Notes under the pieces: model-generated
What the model saw: the letters and a program-made list of their open reading frames with translations, nothing else
What the model was told of the DNA's origin: nothing
Database searches by the model: none
DNA from: Acidovorax sp. NCPPB 3576
GTDB taxonomy: Bacteria; Pseudomonadota; Gammaproteobacteria; Burkholderiales; Burkholderiaceae_C
DNA: 64,000 nt
Reading direction: 5' to 3'
Assembly (NCBI RefSeq): GCF_028473605.1
Contig: NZ_CP097267.1
Location: forward strand, 4,704,501-4,768,500
Program-made: the position numbers and the translations under genes
Shown: one piece after another, positions 1 through 8,670 of the stretch
Numbering within the stretch: the stretch's first letter is position 1
How the letters are laid out: each line of letters opens with the position of its first letter

Positions 1-730
1 TTTTCAGCTCGCCCACCAGCGTGGCCGCGCCCAGGCTGACCTCGTCCATGCCGTCGCGGCCATAGACCACCACGGCATGTTCGGCGCCCAGGCGCTGCAG
101 CGCGCGCACCTGGATGCCCACCAGGTCCGGGTGGAACACGCCCATGAGGATGTTGGGCGCGCCCGCGGGGTTGGTGAGCGGCCCGAGGATGTTGAACAGC
201 GTGCGCACGCCCATTTCCTTGCGCACCGGCGCCACGTTCTTCATCGCGGGGTGGTGGTTGGGCGCGAACATGAAGCCGATGCCCACGTCGGCGATGCAGC
301 GCGCGATGGCCTCGGGCGGCAGGTTGATGTGCACGCCCAGCGACTCCATCACGTCGGCGCTGCCGCTCTTGCTGGAGACGCCGCGCCCGCCGTGCTTGGC
401 GGTCTTGGCGCCGGCGGCGGCGGCCACGAACATCGCGCAGGTGGAGATGTTGAAGGTGTTGGCGCCATCGCCGCCCGTGCCCACGATGTCCACCATGTGC
501 GTGGTGTCGGGCACGTGGACCTTGTTGGAGAACTCGCGCATGACCTGCGCGGCGGCGGCGATCTCGCCGATGGTTTCCTTCTTGACGCGCAGGCCGGTCA
601 CGATGGCCGCCGTCATCACGGGCGACAGCTCGCCGCGCATGATGAGGCGCATCAGGTGCAGCATCTCGTCATGGAAGATTTCGCGGTGCTCGATGGTGCG
701 CTGCAGCGCTTCCTGAGGGGTGATGGACAT
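1..730 (-). CDS. trpD: Anthranilate phosphoribosyltransferase, partial (C-terminus beyond window)
   Basis: This enzyme joins PRPP to anthranilate in tryptophan synthesis in the cytosol. The reverse-strand frame opens with [17 protein letters not shown] and carries the glycine-rich PRPP motif [12 protein letters not shown], followed by [25 protein letters not shown] signature residues. About 243 codons are visible; the rest lies outside the window. It is the last visible gene of the trpG-lysE-trpD group, with a 20-bp gap from the exporter gene upstream. The ATG at 730 is the natural N-terminus of the family. Identification is secure. Confidence 0.95.
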   Translation of the reverse strand, partial: MSITPQEALQRTIEHREIFHDEMLHLMRLIMRGELSPVMTAAIVTGLRVKKETIGEIAAAAQVMREFSNKVHVPDTTHMVDIVGTGGDGANTFNISTCAMFVAAAAGAKTAKHGGRGVSSKSGSADVMESLGVHINLPPEAIARCIADVGIGFMFAPNHHPAMKNVAPVRKEMGVRTLFNILGPLTNPAGAPNILMGVFHPDLVGIQVRALQRLGAEHAVVVYGRDGMDEVSLGAATLVGELK

Positions 731-750
731 AGTGTTTCCTCGAATGAAGC

Positions 751-1425
751 TCAGGCTCCGGGCCGCTCGGAGAGCGCAAGCCGGATGCCGAAACCGATGA
801 ACATCGCACCGGCCACGCGGTCCAGCCAGTGCATGCCTTGCTGGATCGCACCTTGGCGGCGGGCCATCCAGGCAGCCGCCAGCGCCCAGCCGGCATTGAC
901 CGGAATGGCGTTGATGTTGAACAGCACACCCAGCAGCACGAAGGCCCAGGCCTTGTTCTCGGTGCCCGGCGCGATGAACTGGGGCACGAAGGCCAGAAAG
1001 AAGATGGCCACCTTGGGATTGAGCACGTTGGTCCAGAATCCGCCCAGGAACACCTTCTTCAGCGACGCAGGCACCGCAGGCGCAGCGCGCCCGGCAGCCA
1101 GGCCCGCCAAATCGCCCGCATCGCCCGCATCCCCGGGGGCCTTGGACCACAGCATGCGAACGCCCATCCACAGCAGGTAGGCCGCGCCCACCCACTTGAG
1201 CGCCGTGAAGGCGGTGGCCGATGCGGCCAGCAGCGCGCCCACGCCCACCGCTGCCGCGACGATGTGCACGAAGCACCCGGCGGTGATGCCGAAGCCCGCG
1301 ACGAGCCCTGCGCGCACGCCGGACTTGAGGGCGTTCGTGACGATGTAGAGCACGTCCGGCCCCGGGGTGAGGTTGAGCAGCCACCCTGCCGCGATGAACA
1401 GGAGCAGCTGGTGCGTCTCGATCAT
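751..1425 (-). CDS. LysE/RhtB-family amino-acid exporter
   Basis: A 224-residue inner-membrane protein, predicted to export amino acids or derivatives by proton exchange. The N-terminus ([20 protein letters not shown]) is the classic LysE/RhtB signature with the NLTPGPD motif. Several further hydrophobic segments follow, and the length fits the family. Its ATG at 1425 overlaps the trpG stop as ATGA, so it is translationally coupled to trpG and followed closely by trpD. An exporter inserted between trpG and trpD could relieve excess aromatic amino acids or anthranilate, but the substrate is not shown by the sequence. Confidence 0.9.
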   Translation of the reverse strand: MIETHQLLLFIAAGWLLNLTPGPDVLYIVTNALKSGVRAGLVAGFGITAGCFVHIVAAAVGVGALLAASATAFTALKWVGAAYLLWMGVRMLWSKAPGDAGDAGDLAGLAAGRAAPAVPASLKKVFLGGFWTNVLNPKVAIFFLAFVPQFIAPGTENKAWAFVLLGVLFNINAIPVNAGWALAAAWMARRQGAIQQGMHWLDRVAGAMFIGFGIRLALSERPGA

Positions 1426-1994
1426 GGCCGCGCCTGCAGGAAGTTGCGCAGCATGGCGTGCCCATGCTCGGTGAGGATGCTTTCGGGGTGGAACTGCACG
1501 CCCTCGATGTCCAGCGTCTGGTGGCGCACGCCCATGATCTCGCCGTCGTCGGTCCAGGCGGTCACCTCCAGCACGTCCGGGCAGGTGGCCCGCTCGATGG
1601 ACAGGGAGTGGTAGCGGTTCACCGTGAACCGCTCGGGCAGGCCAGCAAAAACGCCCTTCTGCGTGGTGGTGATCACGCTGGTCTTGCCGTGCATCAGCTC
1701 CTGGGCCCGAACGATGGTGCCGCCGAACGCGGCCCCGATGGCCTGGTGGCCCAGGCACACGCCCAGGATGGGCAGCTTGCCGGCGAAGTGCTTGATGGCG
1801 GCCACCGAGATGCCGGCCTCGGCCGGCGAGCACGGCCCGGGGGAAATGACGAGCCGGTCGGGCGCGCGCGCGGCGATGCCCTCCACCGTGATCTCGTCGT
1901 TGCGGAACACCTCGACCTCGGCACCCAGTTCTCCGAAGTACTGGACGATGTTGTAGGTGAAGCTGTCGTAGTTGTCGAGCATCAGGATATTCAT
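1422..1994 (-). CDS. trpG: Anthranilate synthase component II (glutamine amidotransferase)
   Basis: This 190-residue protein supplies ammonia from glutamine to TrpE. The triad is visible: Cys80 in [10 protein letters not shown], and His169 and Glu171 in FHPES. The N-terminal [10 protein letters not shown] is typical of the family. Length is standard. Its partner trpE lies about 40 kb away at 42512-44011 with the T3SS island between, so trpG cannot be read from the trpE promoter and needs its own. A TATTTT sequence near 2019-2024 on the reverse strand is a possible -10 but is weak. The lysE gene overlaps its stop. Confidence 0.96.
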   Translation of the reverse strand: MNILMLDNYDSFTYNIVQYFGELGAEVEVFRNDEITVEGIAARAPDRLVISPGPCSPAEAGISVAAIKHFAGKLPILGVCLGHQAIGAAFGGTIVRAQELMHGKTSVITTTQKGVFAGLPERFTVNRYHSLSIERATCPDVLEVTAWTDDGEIMGVRHQTLDIEGVQFHPESILTEHGHAMLRNFLQARP

Positions 1995-2755
1995 CTGCCT
2001 AACTCATTGATTTTTTGAAAATAAACGTCATGAGGCATCCATGGGCAGGGCCATGGATATCCACATTAGCACTGGAACTGAAATCGAATGGCACCCGTCG
2101 CCATCGGAATGCCTGCTGGCGCCAGGCGGCCCATCGAGGCGCAGCAGCAGCGAGGCTCCAACCCGTTGCGCGGCGGCATGGCACCGCTTTGCGCCAAAAA
2201 ACATCCTGCCGCGGGAGCGATGTAGAGGGAGATCCGGAACGAAGAAAGCCCCCAGGGCGTTCATTCGCATGGTTGGCATCAAAGCGGGGATAGGTACTGG
2301 TGGGCAAAACAACTCTCCTGTAAGGGAGCCGCCGTGCCGGAAGCGAGGAAACCAACTGCCACCGGTCAAGGCGGCAGCATGCAGTCACGGACCGCAGCGA
2401 TACGCCGCTTCTACAAGAAGCGCCACCACTGAATTGCGTTGAACGGTGCGTTGCGGGTCATGATGCTTGGCCAGTCTGATCGGTAGAGAGGGTCCGGCAG
2501 CCAGGGGATGCGGATGCGAACCGATTCATGCCGGAGTGTAATGCCTCGCGTGAAGGGCGGAGCCCAGGATGGCAAGAAGGCCGAGCGAAGAAGATCCCGT
2601 GCAGCCAACGGCTGGCTTGTCGCGTGTCGCGCATCGACGCGGTGTTGCGGGCCGCCCAGGCGCACGCACGGCGGCTCGCGTGCATCGTTTCGCAACAAGG
2701 GGGGCACGAGGCGCAGCTAAACTCATCCGTCCGTCCCTCGGCAAGGAGTATCTCT
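1995..2755. other. Left island junction, no recognisable gene
   Basis: This 760-bp stretch separates trpG from the OmpA-like lipoprotein gene. Short open frames exist on both strands, but none resembles a known family or has a convincing ribosome site. It should hold the trpG promoter on the minus strand. An inverted repeat with 8-bp arms, ATCCATGG and CCATGGAT, lies at 2037-2058, about 45 bp upstream of trpG, and could be an operator. No tRNA, insertion sequence, integrase or direct-repeat attachment site was found here. Confidence 0.5.
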
Positions 2756-3790
2756 GTGCAAAAAACGGTAGCGGCGACGTTGGTTCTGGCCATCTCCATG
2801 GGCCTGGGCGCATGCAAGAAACAAGACCCAACGGCGCACAGCAACGATCACACGGCATCGCCGGCGGCGACGGCCGCCAGCACTCCGCCATCACCCCCTG
2901 CGCAGGCAGCAGCCACCAGCAAAGCGTTCGAGCCGTCGAGCCTGCCGATCTCGAGCGTGCCGCTGGGCGCCTTTCCCTATATCGCGCTTCCCGACGGATA
3001 TGTCGCCGCCAGCACGCCGGATGTCGCCGATTTCGATCAGGTGCCATTTTGGACAGGCGATCGCCTGGAGCCGGTGGAAGGCAAGGTCTGGTCGGCGCAC
3101 ATCAGCGCCGCGCAGGGCAAGACATTCTCGGATCTGGAGCTGCAGCGCAACATCGAATCCGTGGTTTCTTCGCTGGGCGGCAAGAAGATCTTCGATGGCA
3201 GGATTCCGGAAGAAGCCGGACAGAAGATCAAAGAATGGCCGCGCGATTTTGCCCTCAAGTACAACAGCGGCTTGGGCGACATCTGGAACAATCCCGCGCA
3301 GGTGTTTGTGGTCCGGCGGGCCGATCGCAACATCTGGATTCACTGGTGCAGCTACCAGTTCGGCGGCGGACTGCTCATTGCCGAGACCAAGCCGCTCGAA
3401 GTGACCGCTGGCTTGCTGCCAGCCAGCGAGCTGAAGTCGCAGATCGACAAGACTGGCAAGGTGGCATTGCACGTCAACTTTGCCACGGACAAGACCGAAA
3501 TCCTTCCCGACTCGCAACCGCAGATTGAGCAGGTCGTGCAGTTGCTCAAGCGGGATGCATCGCTGAAGTTGGCCATCAACGGCTACACCGATAGCACGGG
3601 TGACCCAGCCCACAATAGGACACTGTCTGGCGGCCGGGCCAAGGCCGTTGTCGCCGCCCTTGCCGCGCAGGGCATTGATGCCGCGAGACTGTCTTCCGCT
3701 GGGTTTGGCGACGCCGATCCAGTGGCCAACAACGCCACCGAAAATGGCCGGTCGCAAAACCGCAGGGTCGAACTCGTCAAGCAGCATTAG
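2756..3790 (+). CDS. OmpA-family lipoprotein
   Basis: A 344-residue predicted outer-membrane lipoprotein. A GTG start at 2756 is chosen because AAGGAG lies just upstream and the frame then opens with a lipoprotein signal ending in the lipobox LGAC (Cys20). An Ala/Pro/Ser-rich linker follows, then a central region without a recognised domain. A C-terminal OmpA-like peptidoglycan-binding domain (about residues 235-344) contains GYTDSTGDPAHNRTLSGGRA and NRRVEL. It probably ties the outer membrane to peptidoglycan. It stands alone at the edge of the T3SS island; a link with secretion is only positional. Confidence 0.85.
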   Translation: MQKTVAATLVLAISMGLGACKKQDPTAHSNDHTASPAATAASTPPSPPAQAAATSKAFEPSSLPISSVPLGAFPYIALPDGYVAASTPDVADFDQVPFWTGDRLEPVEGKVWSAHISAAQGKTFSDLELQRNIESVVSSLGGKKIFDGRIPEEAGQKIKEWPRDFALKYNSGLGDIWNNPAQVFVVRRADRNIWIHWCSYQFGGGLLIAETKPLEVTAGLLPASELKSQIDKTGKVALHVNFATDKTEILPDSQPQIEQVVQLLKRDASLKLAINGYTDSTGDPAHNRTLSGGRAKAVVAALAAQGIDAARLSSAGFGDADPVANNATENGRSQNRRVELVKQH

Positions 3791-4324
3791 CGTGTCCTGC
3801 GTCCCCGTCGGATCATCCGCGCATCCGTCCAGGCCCATTCCCGCGAAGGCCTGACCGGACCGATTGCCGAAGACGCCCTTCGCTCGGCGACTCGCGACAT
3901 CCCGCCGCGCAGGGTAGTCGCCGCGCCCGTGAGCGCTTGCGCCATCCATCGATGGGAGGCAGCCTGGTGGCTGGCATCGTTGATGGCAAGCCGATCCACC
4001 CGTCGCCCCCCCCTTTCGCACGACGAGGCGAAGGCGGACTTGCCCCCTTGAACGCTTGGGAGGCCCGCCCGTTGGGAATGGCCCCGATCCGCGGCGGCAG
4101 CCCTTCAAACCCCCATGGCGCCCCCGCGCCGGCCCTCCAGCGCGCCCTGCCCGCGCCCCCGCACTTCGCATGGCCGCAATCCGCATCGCATACAGAGCGT
4201 TTACATACGCTTCACACGCGGAAAGTCGGAACCTCCGCGTTGGGTCATGCAACCGCCCCCTTCCACTCCAGGAAGGCCGATTGCCGTCCAGTGCATTTCT
4301 TCATCAACTGCAAGGGGTCAATCC
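3791..4324. promoter_or_regulatory. Upstream region of accessory operon with imperfect PIP box
   Basis: No gene is supported in these 534 bp. The only candidate HrpX site is TTCGC-N15-ATCGC at 4165-4189, one mismatch from a PIP box. No YANNNT element lies 30-32 bp downstream, so it is weak evidence. The region is richer in A+T after 4190 and ends with a good ribosome site (AAGGGG, about 4309-4314) before the ATG at 4325. Confidence 0.3.
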
Positions 4325-6244
4325 ATGGGTGCGATAAAAAACGCGTTCAAATCAATCGCGAAGGGCATTGAAAAAGCCGTTCAGGGCGTAGGGCAAATCG
4401 CCAAAGGCCTGGCAACGCTCGATTTGAAAGGGGCAGCGGCCGGTCTCAAGAAACTGGGGGAAGCGGGTGGCGATATCACCCGCGGCATCATCAACCTCAC
4501 GCCGGCCGCCATGGCGGCCAACACGCTATTGGACGGAGCGCTGGACAAGGTGCTCAAGAAGGTGCAGAGCGTCGCCCAGAAAGTGGTGGACACCGCCGTG
4601 GACAGCGTCGAGGGCGGCCTCACGAGCATCAAGAAGGGCGCCGTGGGCCTGGCCAAGGGTATTGCCAAAGGCAACCTGTCCCAGGCCCTGAACGGCATCA
4701 AGGACCTGGCGCTGGGCGCCATGGAAACCGCGTCCAATTTCGGGCCCGGCGGCATCGCCAAGAACGTGGCACGGCTGGCGGTGGACTCCACCATCGACCT
4801 GGCCACGCAGGAGGTCACCAAGGTCGCGGCCAAGGCCCTGGACCCCAACGGCACCTCGATGCTGGGCGGCCTGGCGGTGGACACCATCGGGGCAGCCACC
4901 AGCGGTGGCCTCAGCGCCTCGCGCGCGGGCCGCTTCGCCGATGGCGAAAGCTTCAGCAAGGGCGCCAAAGACCTGCCCGACACGCGCTCGCCCGGCCTGC
5001 GCACGGACGGAGACGACCTGCCTGGCACGCGCACGGGCAACACGCGCCAGGATGTGGACGACGCGACCGATACGCGCCTGGCGACCAACCGCAATGGCGT
5101 GGACGATGTGTACGACACCCGCCCGACCGGCTTTCGCCAGGGCGCGCGCGACGCGGCGGAAACCGCGGCACGCGATGCAGTCGATACGGTCATCCAGAGC
5201 ACCATCGACAAGCTGATGCTCAGCCTGCAGCAGACGCTGGACCCCAACAACGACTCGAATGCCGTCAGCACCGGCACGAACATGGTCGGTGGTGCGCTGC
5301 AAGACGCCGCCAGCACAGCCGTGCAGACCCGCGGACGCCGCGGCTCGGAAGGCACGCGCCAGGCGCAAGGCCCGGATGAAGTGCCTCCGCAGACGCGCCG
5401 CGAGGCCGTCAAGGAATCGGTGCAGAACTCGGTGCACAACGCGATCGACATGGCCATCCAGGCCGCAGTGCAGGCCGCCCTCTACACGCTGCTTCCGAAG
5501 CTCGGACTCGACCAGAACAGCGCACTGGCATCGCTCGGCCAAGGCGTTCTGGAGGACACGCTGTCCAACGTGAGCAGCCCGCGCAACGCGACGGGCCTGA
5601 AGTCGGGCAGCCGCCAAGTGGCCTCGGACCTCAAGCAGGGCCTGCAGAACTCCATCCAGGAAAAGCTGCTCGGCGTGGCGGACCAAGCCATCCAGGGCAT
5701 CGTCGATCAGGTGATGGCCAAGGGTATGCAGGGCTTGCAGGGTACACAAGGCTTGCAGGGCCTTCAGGGCACGCAAGGCACGCAAGGCACGCAAGGCACT
5801 CAGGGTTTGCAGGGCCTTCAGAGTTTGCAAGGTTTGCAGGATTTGAAGGGCCTTCAGGGCTTGCAAGGCGCGCAAGGTTTGCAGGATTTGAAGGGCCTGC
5901 AAGGCGCACAAGGTTTGCAGGATTTGAAGGGCCTGCAAGGCGCACAAGGTTTGCAGGATTTGAAGGGCCTGCAGCCCACGGGCAACGCATTGTCGCCAAG
6001 CGGCACTGGCAACCCGCTGACCTCGGACCTGCGCGCAGGCATCCAGGACCGCATCCAGTCCGTGGTGAAGGATGTGATCGGCGGCGTGATGCAGTCGGTG
6101 ATGGACACCGCCAACAAGGGCGTCGCGGCAGGGCTGTCGCTGAACAAGGGTCTGTCCCAACTGCCCCAGTTGCCCCAACTGCCCACCTCCATCACCTCCG
6201 AAACCCGCGTGTCGATCGACATGCACATGCACATCCGCGCCTGA
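4325..6244 (+). CDS. Repeat-rich candidate secreted protein with GXQ tract
   Basis: I do not recognise a family for this 639-residue protein. ATG 4325 is chosen because AAGGGG precedes it at good spacing; there is no signal peptide. The N-terminal 200 residues are alternating amphipathic helices rich in Ala, Gly and Lys. Residues about 216-272 are Asp/Thr/Arg-rich with repeated DTR or GTR motifs. Helical segments follow, then residues about 469-551 have glycine at nearly every third position (GLQ, GTQ, GAQ, broken by DLK and SLQ). It ends in ETRVSIDMHMHIRA. As first gene of a T3SS-island operon it may be a T3SS-exported structural or translocator protein; that is inference. Confidence 0.75.
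   Translation: MGAIKNAFKSIAKGIEKAVQGVGQIAKGLATLDLKGAAAGLKKLGEAGGDITRGIINLTPAAMAANTLLDGALDKVLKKVQSVAQKVVDTAVDSVEGGLTSIKKGAVGLAKGIAKGNLSQALNGIKDLALGAMETASNFGPGGIAKNVARLAVDSTIDLATQEVTKVAAKALDPNGTSMLGGLAVDTIGAATSGGLSASRAGRFADGESFSKGAKDLPDTRSPGLRTDGDDLPGTRTGNTRQDVDDATDTRLATNRNGVDDVYDTRPTGFRQGARDAAETAARDAVDTVIQSTIDKLMLSLQQTLDPNNDSNAVSTGTNMVGGALQDAASTAVQTRGRRGSEGTRQAQGPDEVPPQTRREAVKESVQNSVHNAIDMAIQAAVQAALYTLLPKLGLDQNSALASLGQGVLEDTLSNVSSPRNATGLKSGSRQVASDLKQGLQNSIQEKLLGVADQAIQGIVDQVMAKGMQGLQGTQGLQGLQGTQGTQGTQGTQGLQGLQSLQGLQDLKGLQGLQGAQGLQDLKGLQGAQGLQDLKGLQGAQGLQDLKGLQPTGNALSPSGTGNPLTSDLRAGIQDRIQSVVKDVIGGVMQSVMDTANKGVAAGLSLNKGLSQLPQLPQLPTSITSETRVSIDMHMHIRA
5726..5980 (+). repeat. GXQ-coding tandem repeat tract
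   Basis: Within the 4325-6244 gene the DNA is a nested repeat. A 9-bp-class unit (gggcttcag or gggcacgcaa variants) grades into a 36-bp unit encoding GLQDLKGLQGAQ, present about three times at the 3' end. The protein shows Gly-X-Gln triplets for about 27 repeats. Such arrays readily change copy number by slippage, so length is likely to vary between strains. Confidence 0.85.
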
Positions 6245-6288
6245 CGCGGACGCTGCTTTTTCCTCACTTCTTTTGAAAGGCAATGACC

Positions 6289-6669
6289 ATGGACGACTCC
6301 ACTGTTCACGAAGATCCCATCGCAGCCTTGGCCGTCTCCCTGGTCAACGCCATTCGCGAGAACCAGCTGGACGAGGCGGAAGCCATGCTGGAGGAGCTGA
6401 ATGCGCTCAGCCCGGACACCGAGGAGTACCTGATCTTTCCGGTACTCATCGCGATCCAGCGGGGCTACACGCAAGAGGCACTGCAGTACCTGAACTCGCT
6501 GGGCGAGGACACCGCCCCGGAACTGAAGGCCCTGTGCCTGAACATCCTGGGCGATCCCACCTGGCACTACCACGCGCAAAGCTGCCTGGAGAGCTCCGAC
6601 GAGCACGTGCGCAAATCCATGCGCGAGCTGCTCCAGCTGGAACCCGAACTCGCCGGCGATTTCGCGTAA
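6289..6669 (+). CDS. HrpB1-like TPR-fold protein (accessory operon)
   Basis: A 126-residue acidic, all-helical protein. It has the pattern of the HrpB1/HrpK-type TPR family: an N-terminal helix pair with DEAEAMLEELNALSPDTEEY, then a second pair with RGYTQEALQYLNSL. Two other proteins in this window (14467-14892 and 16556-17032) share the plan. ATG 6289 gives nine bases from the AAAGG site; ATG 6283 is possible but too close. Family members act in the cytosol or periplasm during T3SS assembly or as chaperones. Its place right after the large repeat protein suggests a dedicated partner, which is inferred. Confidence 0.7.
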   Translation: MDDSTVHEDPIAALAVSLVNAIRENQLDEAEAMLEELNALSPDTEEYLIFPVLIAIQRGYTQEALQYLNSLGEDTAPELKALCLNILGDPTWHYHAQSCLESSDEHVRKSMRELLQLEPELAGDFA

Positions 6670-6679
6670 GGCCTCTGCC

Positions 6680-7192
6680 ATGCTGAAGCTCACTCCCCAG
6701 GCCGACCTGGGCGTGTTCTACGACGCGGATTCAGCCCGTTATGGCGCTGATTCCGCCAAGGACTACACGCAGACGGTCACCCGCGACGCGTTCACCGCGT
6801 TCTACGCCGAATGCCCTTCCATCGGATTCGAGTCCGATGGTGCGCCGATCGGCGGCATCCTGTTCGATGGCGAGCAGGCCCACATCGCGGTGCTGCCGCG
6901 CTACCACGGCCTCTGGGCCCTGCTGCTCAAGCCTGCACTGCAGTGGCTGTTTTCGCTGAAAAACGAGATCCTGGTCGCGGTGGAAAACGACAACCACCGC
7001 TGCCTGCGTTTCATGGAGCGCCATGGCTGGCAGCGGGTCGGCGCGCGCGGCGACGACATCATCTACCGCATCACGCCGCAGGGCGGCCTGCGCAAGACCG
7101 AGTACACGAGCCCCCGTCGCCCCGGCGTGCCAGCAGCTCGCACGACAGGCCCATCCTTCTTCGGAGCATCGCCATGCCTTCAACCTCAATGA
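6680..7192 (+). CDS. GNAT-fold acetyltransferase-like protein
   Basis: A 170-residue protein. The middle part looks like a GNAT fold: a strand plus pocket segment HIAVLPRYHGLWALLLKPAL, then VAVENDNHRCLRFMERHGWQRVG. This matches the common N-x-x-x-x-x-F-x-x-x-x-G-(W/F) end of N-acetyltransferases. Acetyl-CoA binding residues are not fully clear. Such folds also occur as structural modules. It starts 11 bp after the preceding gene and its 3' end overlaps the next one, so it belongs to the 4325-8525 operon. Whether it modifies the secreted proteins of the operon is unknown. Confidence 0.65.
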   Translation: MLKLTPQADLGVFYDADSARYGADSAKDYTQTVTRDAFTAFYAECPSIGFESDGAPIGGILFDGEQAHIAVLPRYHGLWALLLKPALQWLFSLKNEILVAVENDNHRCLRFMERHGWQRVGARGDDIIYRITPQGGLRKTEYTSPRRPGVPAARTTGPSFFGASPCLQPQ

Positions 7193-7950
7193 GCGCCTCC
7201 GCCAAGCAGCCACCCCAGGCCTGGGGTGCGGGCGCGCACCGGATCGTTCCCCACGAGGGCGTGGGGGTCCGCCTGCGGCTGGTGTCGATGGTCCAGCCTC
7301 CGATTTTTCTGGACGACGGGTTTCCCCGTTCTTCCGGGCTCTGGGTGTCCAGCAACCTGCTGCTGCCCGGCTGCGAAAGCGCGCTGACGCAGCGCCACAT
7401 GGCCGTGCAGGGCCTGCTGGTCCGGCTGGAAGCGCTGGCAGGCCAGGAAGGGCGCACGCTCAATCGGACCCTGCGCCTGTTCTCGGACAACCGGCTTTCG
7501 CAGGTACACGCCAGCAGCGCGGATTTCGAGCGCCTGAGCGCACCGAGTGGCCTGTCGGGCCCGGCCGGGCCTGCCGCCAGCGGCACCGAGACGGCATGCA
7601 TCGACGAAGAGCGCGAATGGCTGCTGGTGGATGCGCAAAAGGGCTTTCACCCGGGTGGCGTCGCACCCTCTGCGGCATTGATCGCCGCGCTGGTGCGGCT
7701 GGCCGAAGTACCGGTGCATGCCCGCCGCCGCCTGGTCGATGCGGGTGATCCCGCAGGAACGATCGAGGCGGCCAAGCCCCTGGTGCTGGAGGCCGCGCGC
7801 GCGCTGGCGCAGCAAGGTCTGGGCGACACGAAAGTCCAGCTATCGGCGCAAGCCATCGCGTTGGCCGAGCACCTGAGCCCGGCCCACCTGATCCAGTGGC
7901 TGCTCACCGATGCGGCGCTGCCGTTTCGCGACCGCACGCTCCCCACCTGA
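7174..7950 (+). CDS. Unknown protein, accessory operon
   Basis: I do not recognise this 258-residue protein. ATG 7174 is preferred because GGAG lies eight bases upstream; it overlaps the preceding gene by 19 bp. The first half contains a possible beta-rich core (VRLRLVSMVQPPIFLDDGF, then SSGLWVSSNLLLPG). The second half is helical and Ala/Leu-rich (AKPLVLEAARALAQQGLG). There is no signal peptide or membrane segment. It sits between the GNAT-like and harpin-like genes with tight spacing, so it is part of the same unit, perhaps a chaperone or regulator. Function is unassigned. Confidence 0.65.
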   Translation: MPSTSMSASAKQPPQAWGAGAHRIVPHEGVGVRLRLVSMVQPPIFLDDGFPRSSGLWVSSNLLLPGCESALTQRHMAVQGLLVRLEALAGQEGRTLNRTLRLFSDNRLSQVHASSADFERLSAPSGLSGPAGPAASGTETACIDEEREWLLVDAQKGFHPGGVAPSAALIAALVRLAEVPVHARRRLVDAGDPAGTIEAAKPLVLEAARALAQQGLGDTKVQLSAQAIALAEHLSPAHLIQWLLTDAALPFRDRTLPT

Positions 7951-7970
7951 TCGGATTGCTGCGGCTCGGA

Positions 7971-8525
7971 ATGGAACGCACCGCGGGTGTGAACCGCTCG
8001 GTGCTCGATGCGCTGCAGCAAATCCTGCAGTTGCTCAAGGGCCAAGGAACCACCCCGTCGCAGGCGGCCTCACGGCCTTCACAACCCCTGCAACCCGCGC
8101 AGCTGGACGCCCAAGGCGCCGCGCGCATTCTGGCCGACCACATGCTGGGCGGCCACGGCGGCCTGCTCGCGAAGGCGTTCGCAGGCAAGGACATGTCTCC
8201 GGGCCGCCTCTACCAACTGGCCGAGAGCGGCACGGCCCCGCCCAAGGTCGCCGAGGCTGCGAAGTTCATGCTCCAGAACCCCGATATCTACAAGGCCATC
8301 GAGACCCATGACGTCCCAGGTGCCGATGGCAAATCGGGCGTGGGCAATCTGCTGGCTGCCGCACGCGGCGAAGTACCGGGTGTGGGTGGCGCCGCTGCAT
8401 CGCACTCGGGCATCCGCGAATTGCTGTCGCAAGTGCTCCAGGGACTGCAGGCCCGGGAGCAGCAGCGCGGGGTGCAGATCGAAATCAGGGTGAGCGTGAG
8501 CGCCCAGGTTTCCATCAGGACCTGA
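7971..8525 (+). CDS. Harpin-like small secreted-protein candidate
   Basis: A 184-residue protein. It opens with a Leu/Gln-rich helix (VLDALQQILQLLKGQG), continues with a Gln/Ala/Pro linker, and then has KFMLQNPDIYKAIETHD followed by PGADGKSGVGNLL. That arrangement resembles the small helical domain found in harpins and HrpF/NolX-type translocators (Aa..l..np..f..id..dGk). It lacks Cys and a signal peptide, as harpins do. It ends EIRVSVSAQVSIRT, very like the end of the 4325-6244 product. ATG 7971 is chosen as the first downstream start; the ribosome site is weak, implying coupling. Last gene before a strong terminator. Confidence 0.65.
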   Translation: MERTAGVNRSVLDALQQILQLLKGQGTTPSQAASRPSQPLQPAQLDAQGAARILADHMLGGHGGLLAKAFAGKDMSPGRLYQLAESGTAPPKVAEAAKFMLQNPDIYKAIETHDVPGADGKSGVGNLLAAARGEVPGVGGAAASHSGIRELLSQVLQGLQAREQQRGVQIEIRVSVSAQVSIRT

Positions 8526-8557
8526 TCAGGCCAGGACACGCGGCCGAAAACAGGATG

Positions 8558-8601
8558 AGGACGATGGCGAGGGGCGATGCCCCACGCCATCGTCCTTTTT
8601 T
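8558..8601 (+). terminator. Rho-independent terminator of the accessory operon
   Basis: A perfect 12-bp stem, AGGACGATGGCG (8558-8569) with CGCCATCGTCCT (8585-8596), encloses a 15-base loop and runs straight into six T residues. It closes the plus-strand operon 4325-8525. Confidence 0.93.
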
Positions 8602-8620
8602 CGTTGCCTGAACTTCGGAC

Positions 8621-8651
8621 AAAAAAAGGGCCGGCAAACATGCACGGCCCT
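8621..8651 (-). terminator. Rho-independent terminator of the methyltransferase operon
   Basis: Read on the minus strand, AGGGCCG (8651-8645) pairs with CGGCCCT (8633-8627) and is followed by seven T residues (8627-8621). It lies 20 bp after the lytic transglycosylase stop and faces the plus-strand terminator, so the two operons converge cleanly. Confidence 0.88.
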
Positions 8652-8670
8652 CGGGAAACGTCAGTGGAAA

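Noticed and set aside
1995..2755. tRNA or insertion-sequence remnant at the left island edge
   Set aside because: No cloverleaf, transposase fragment or flanking direct repeat could be seen on either strand.
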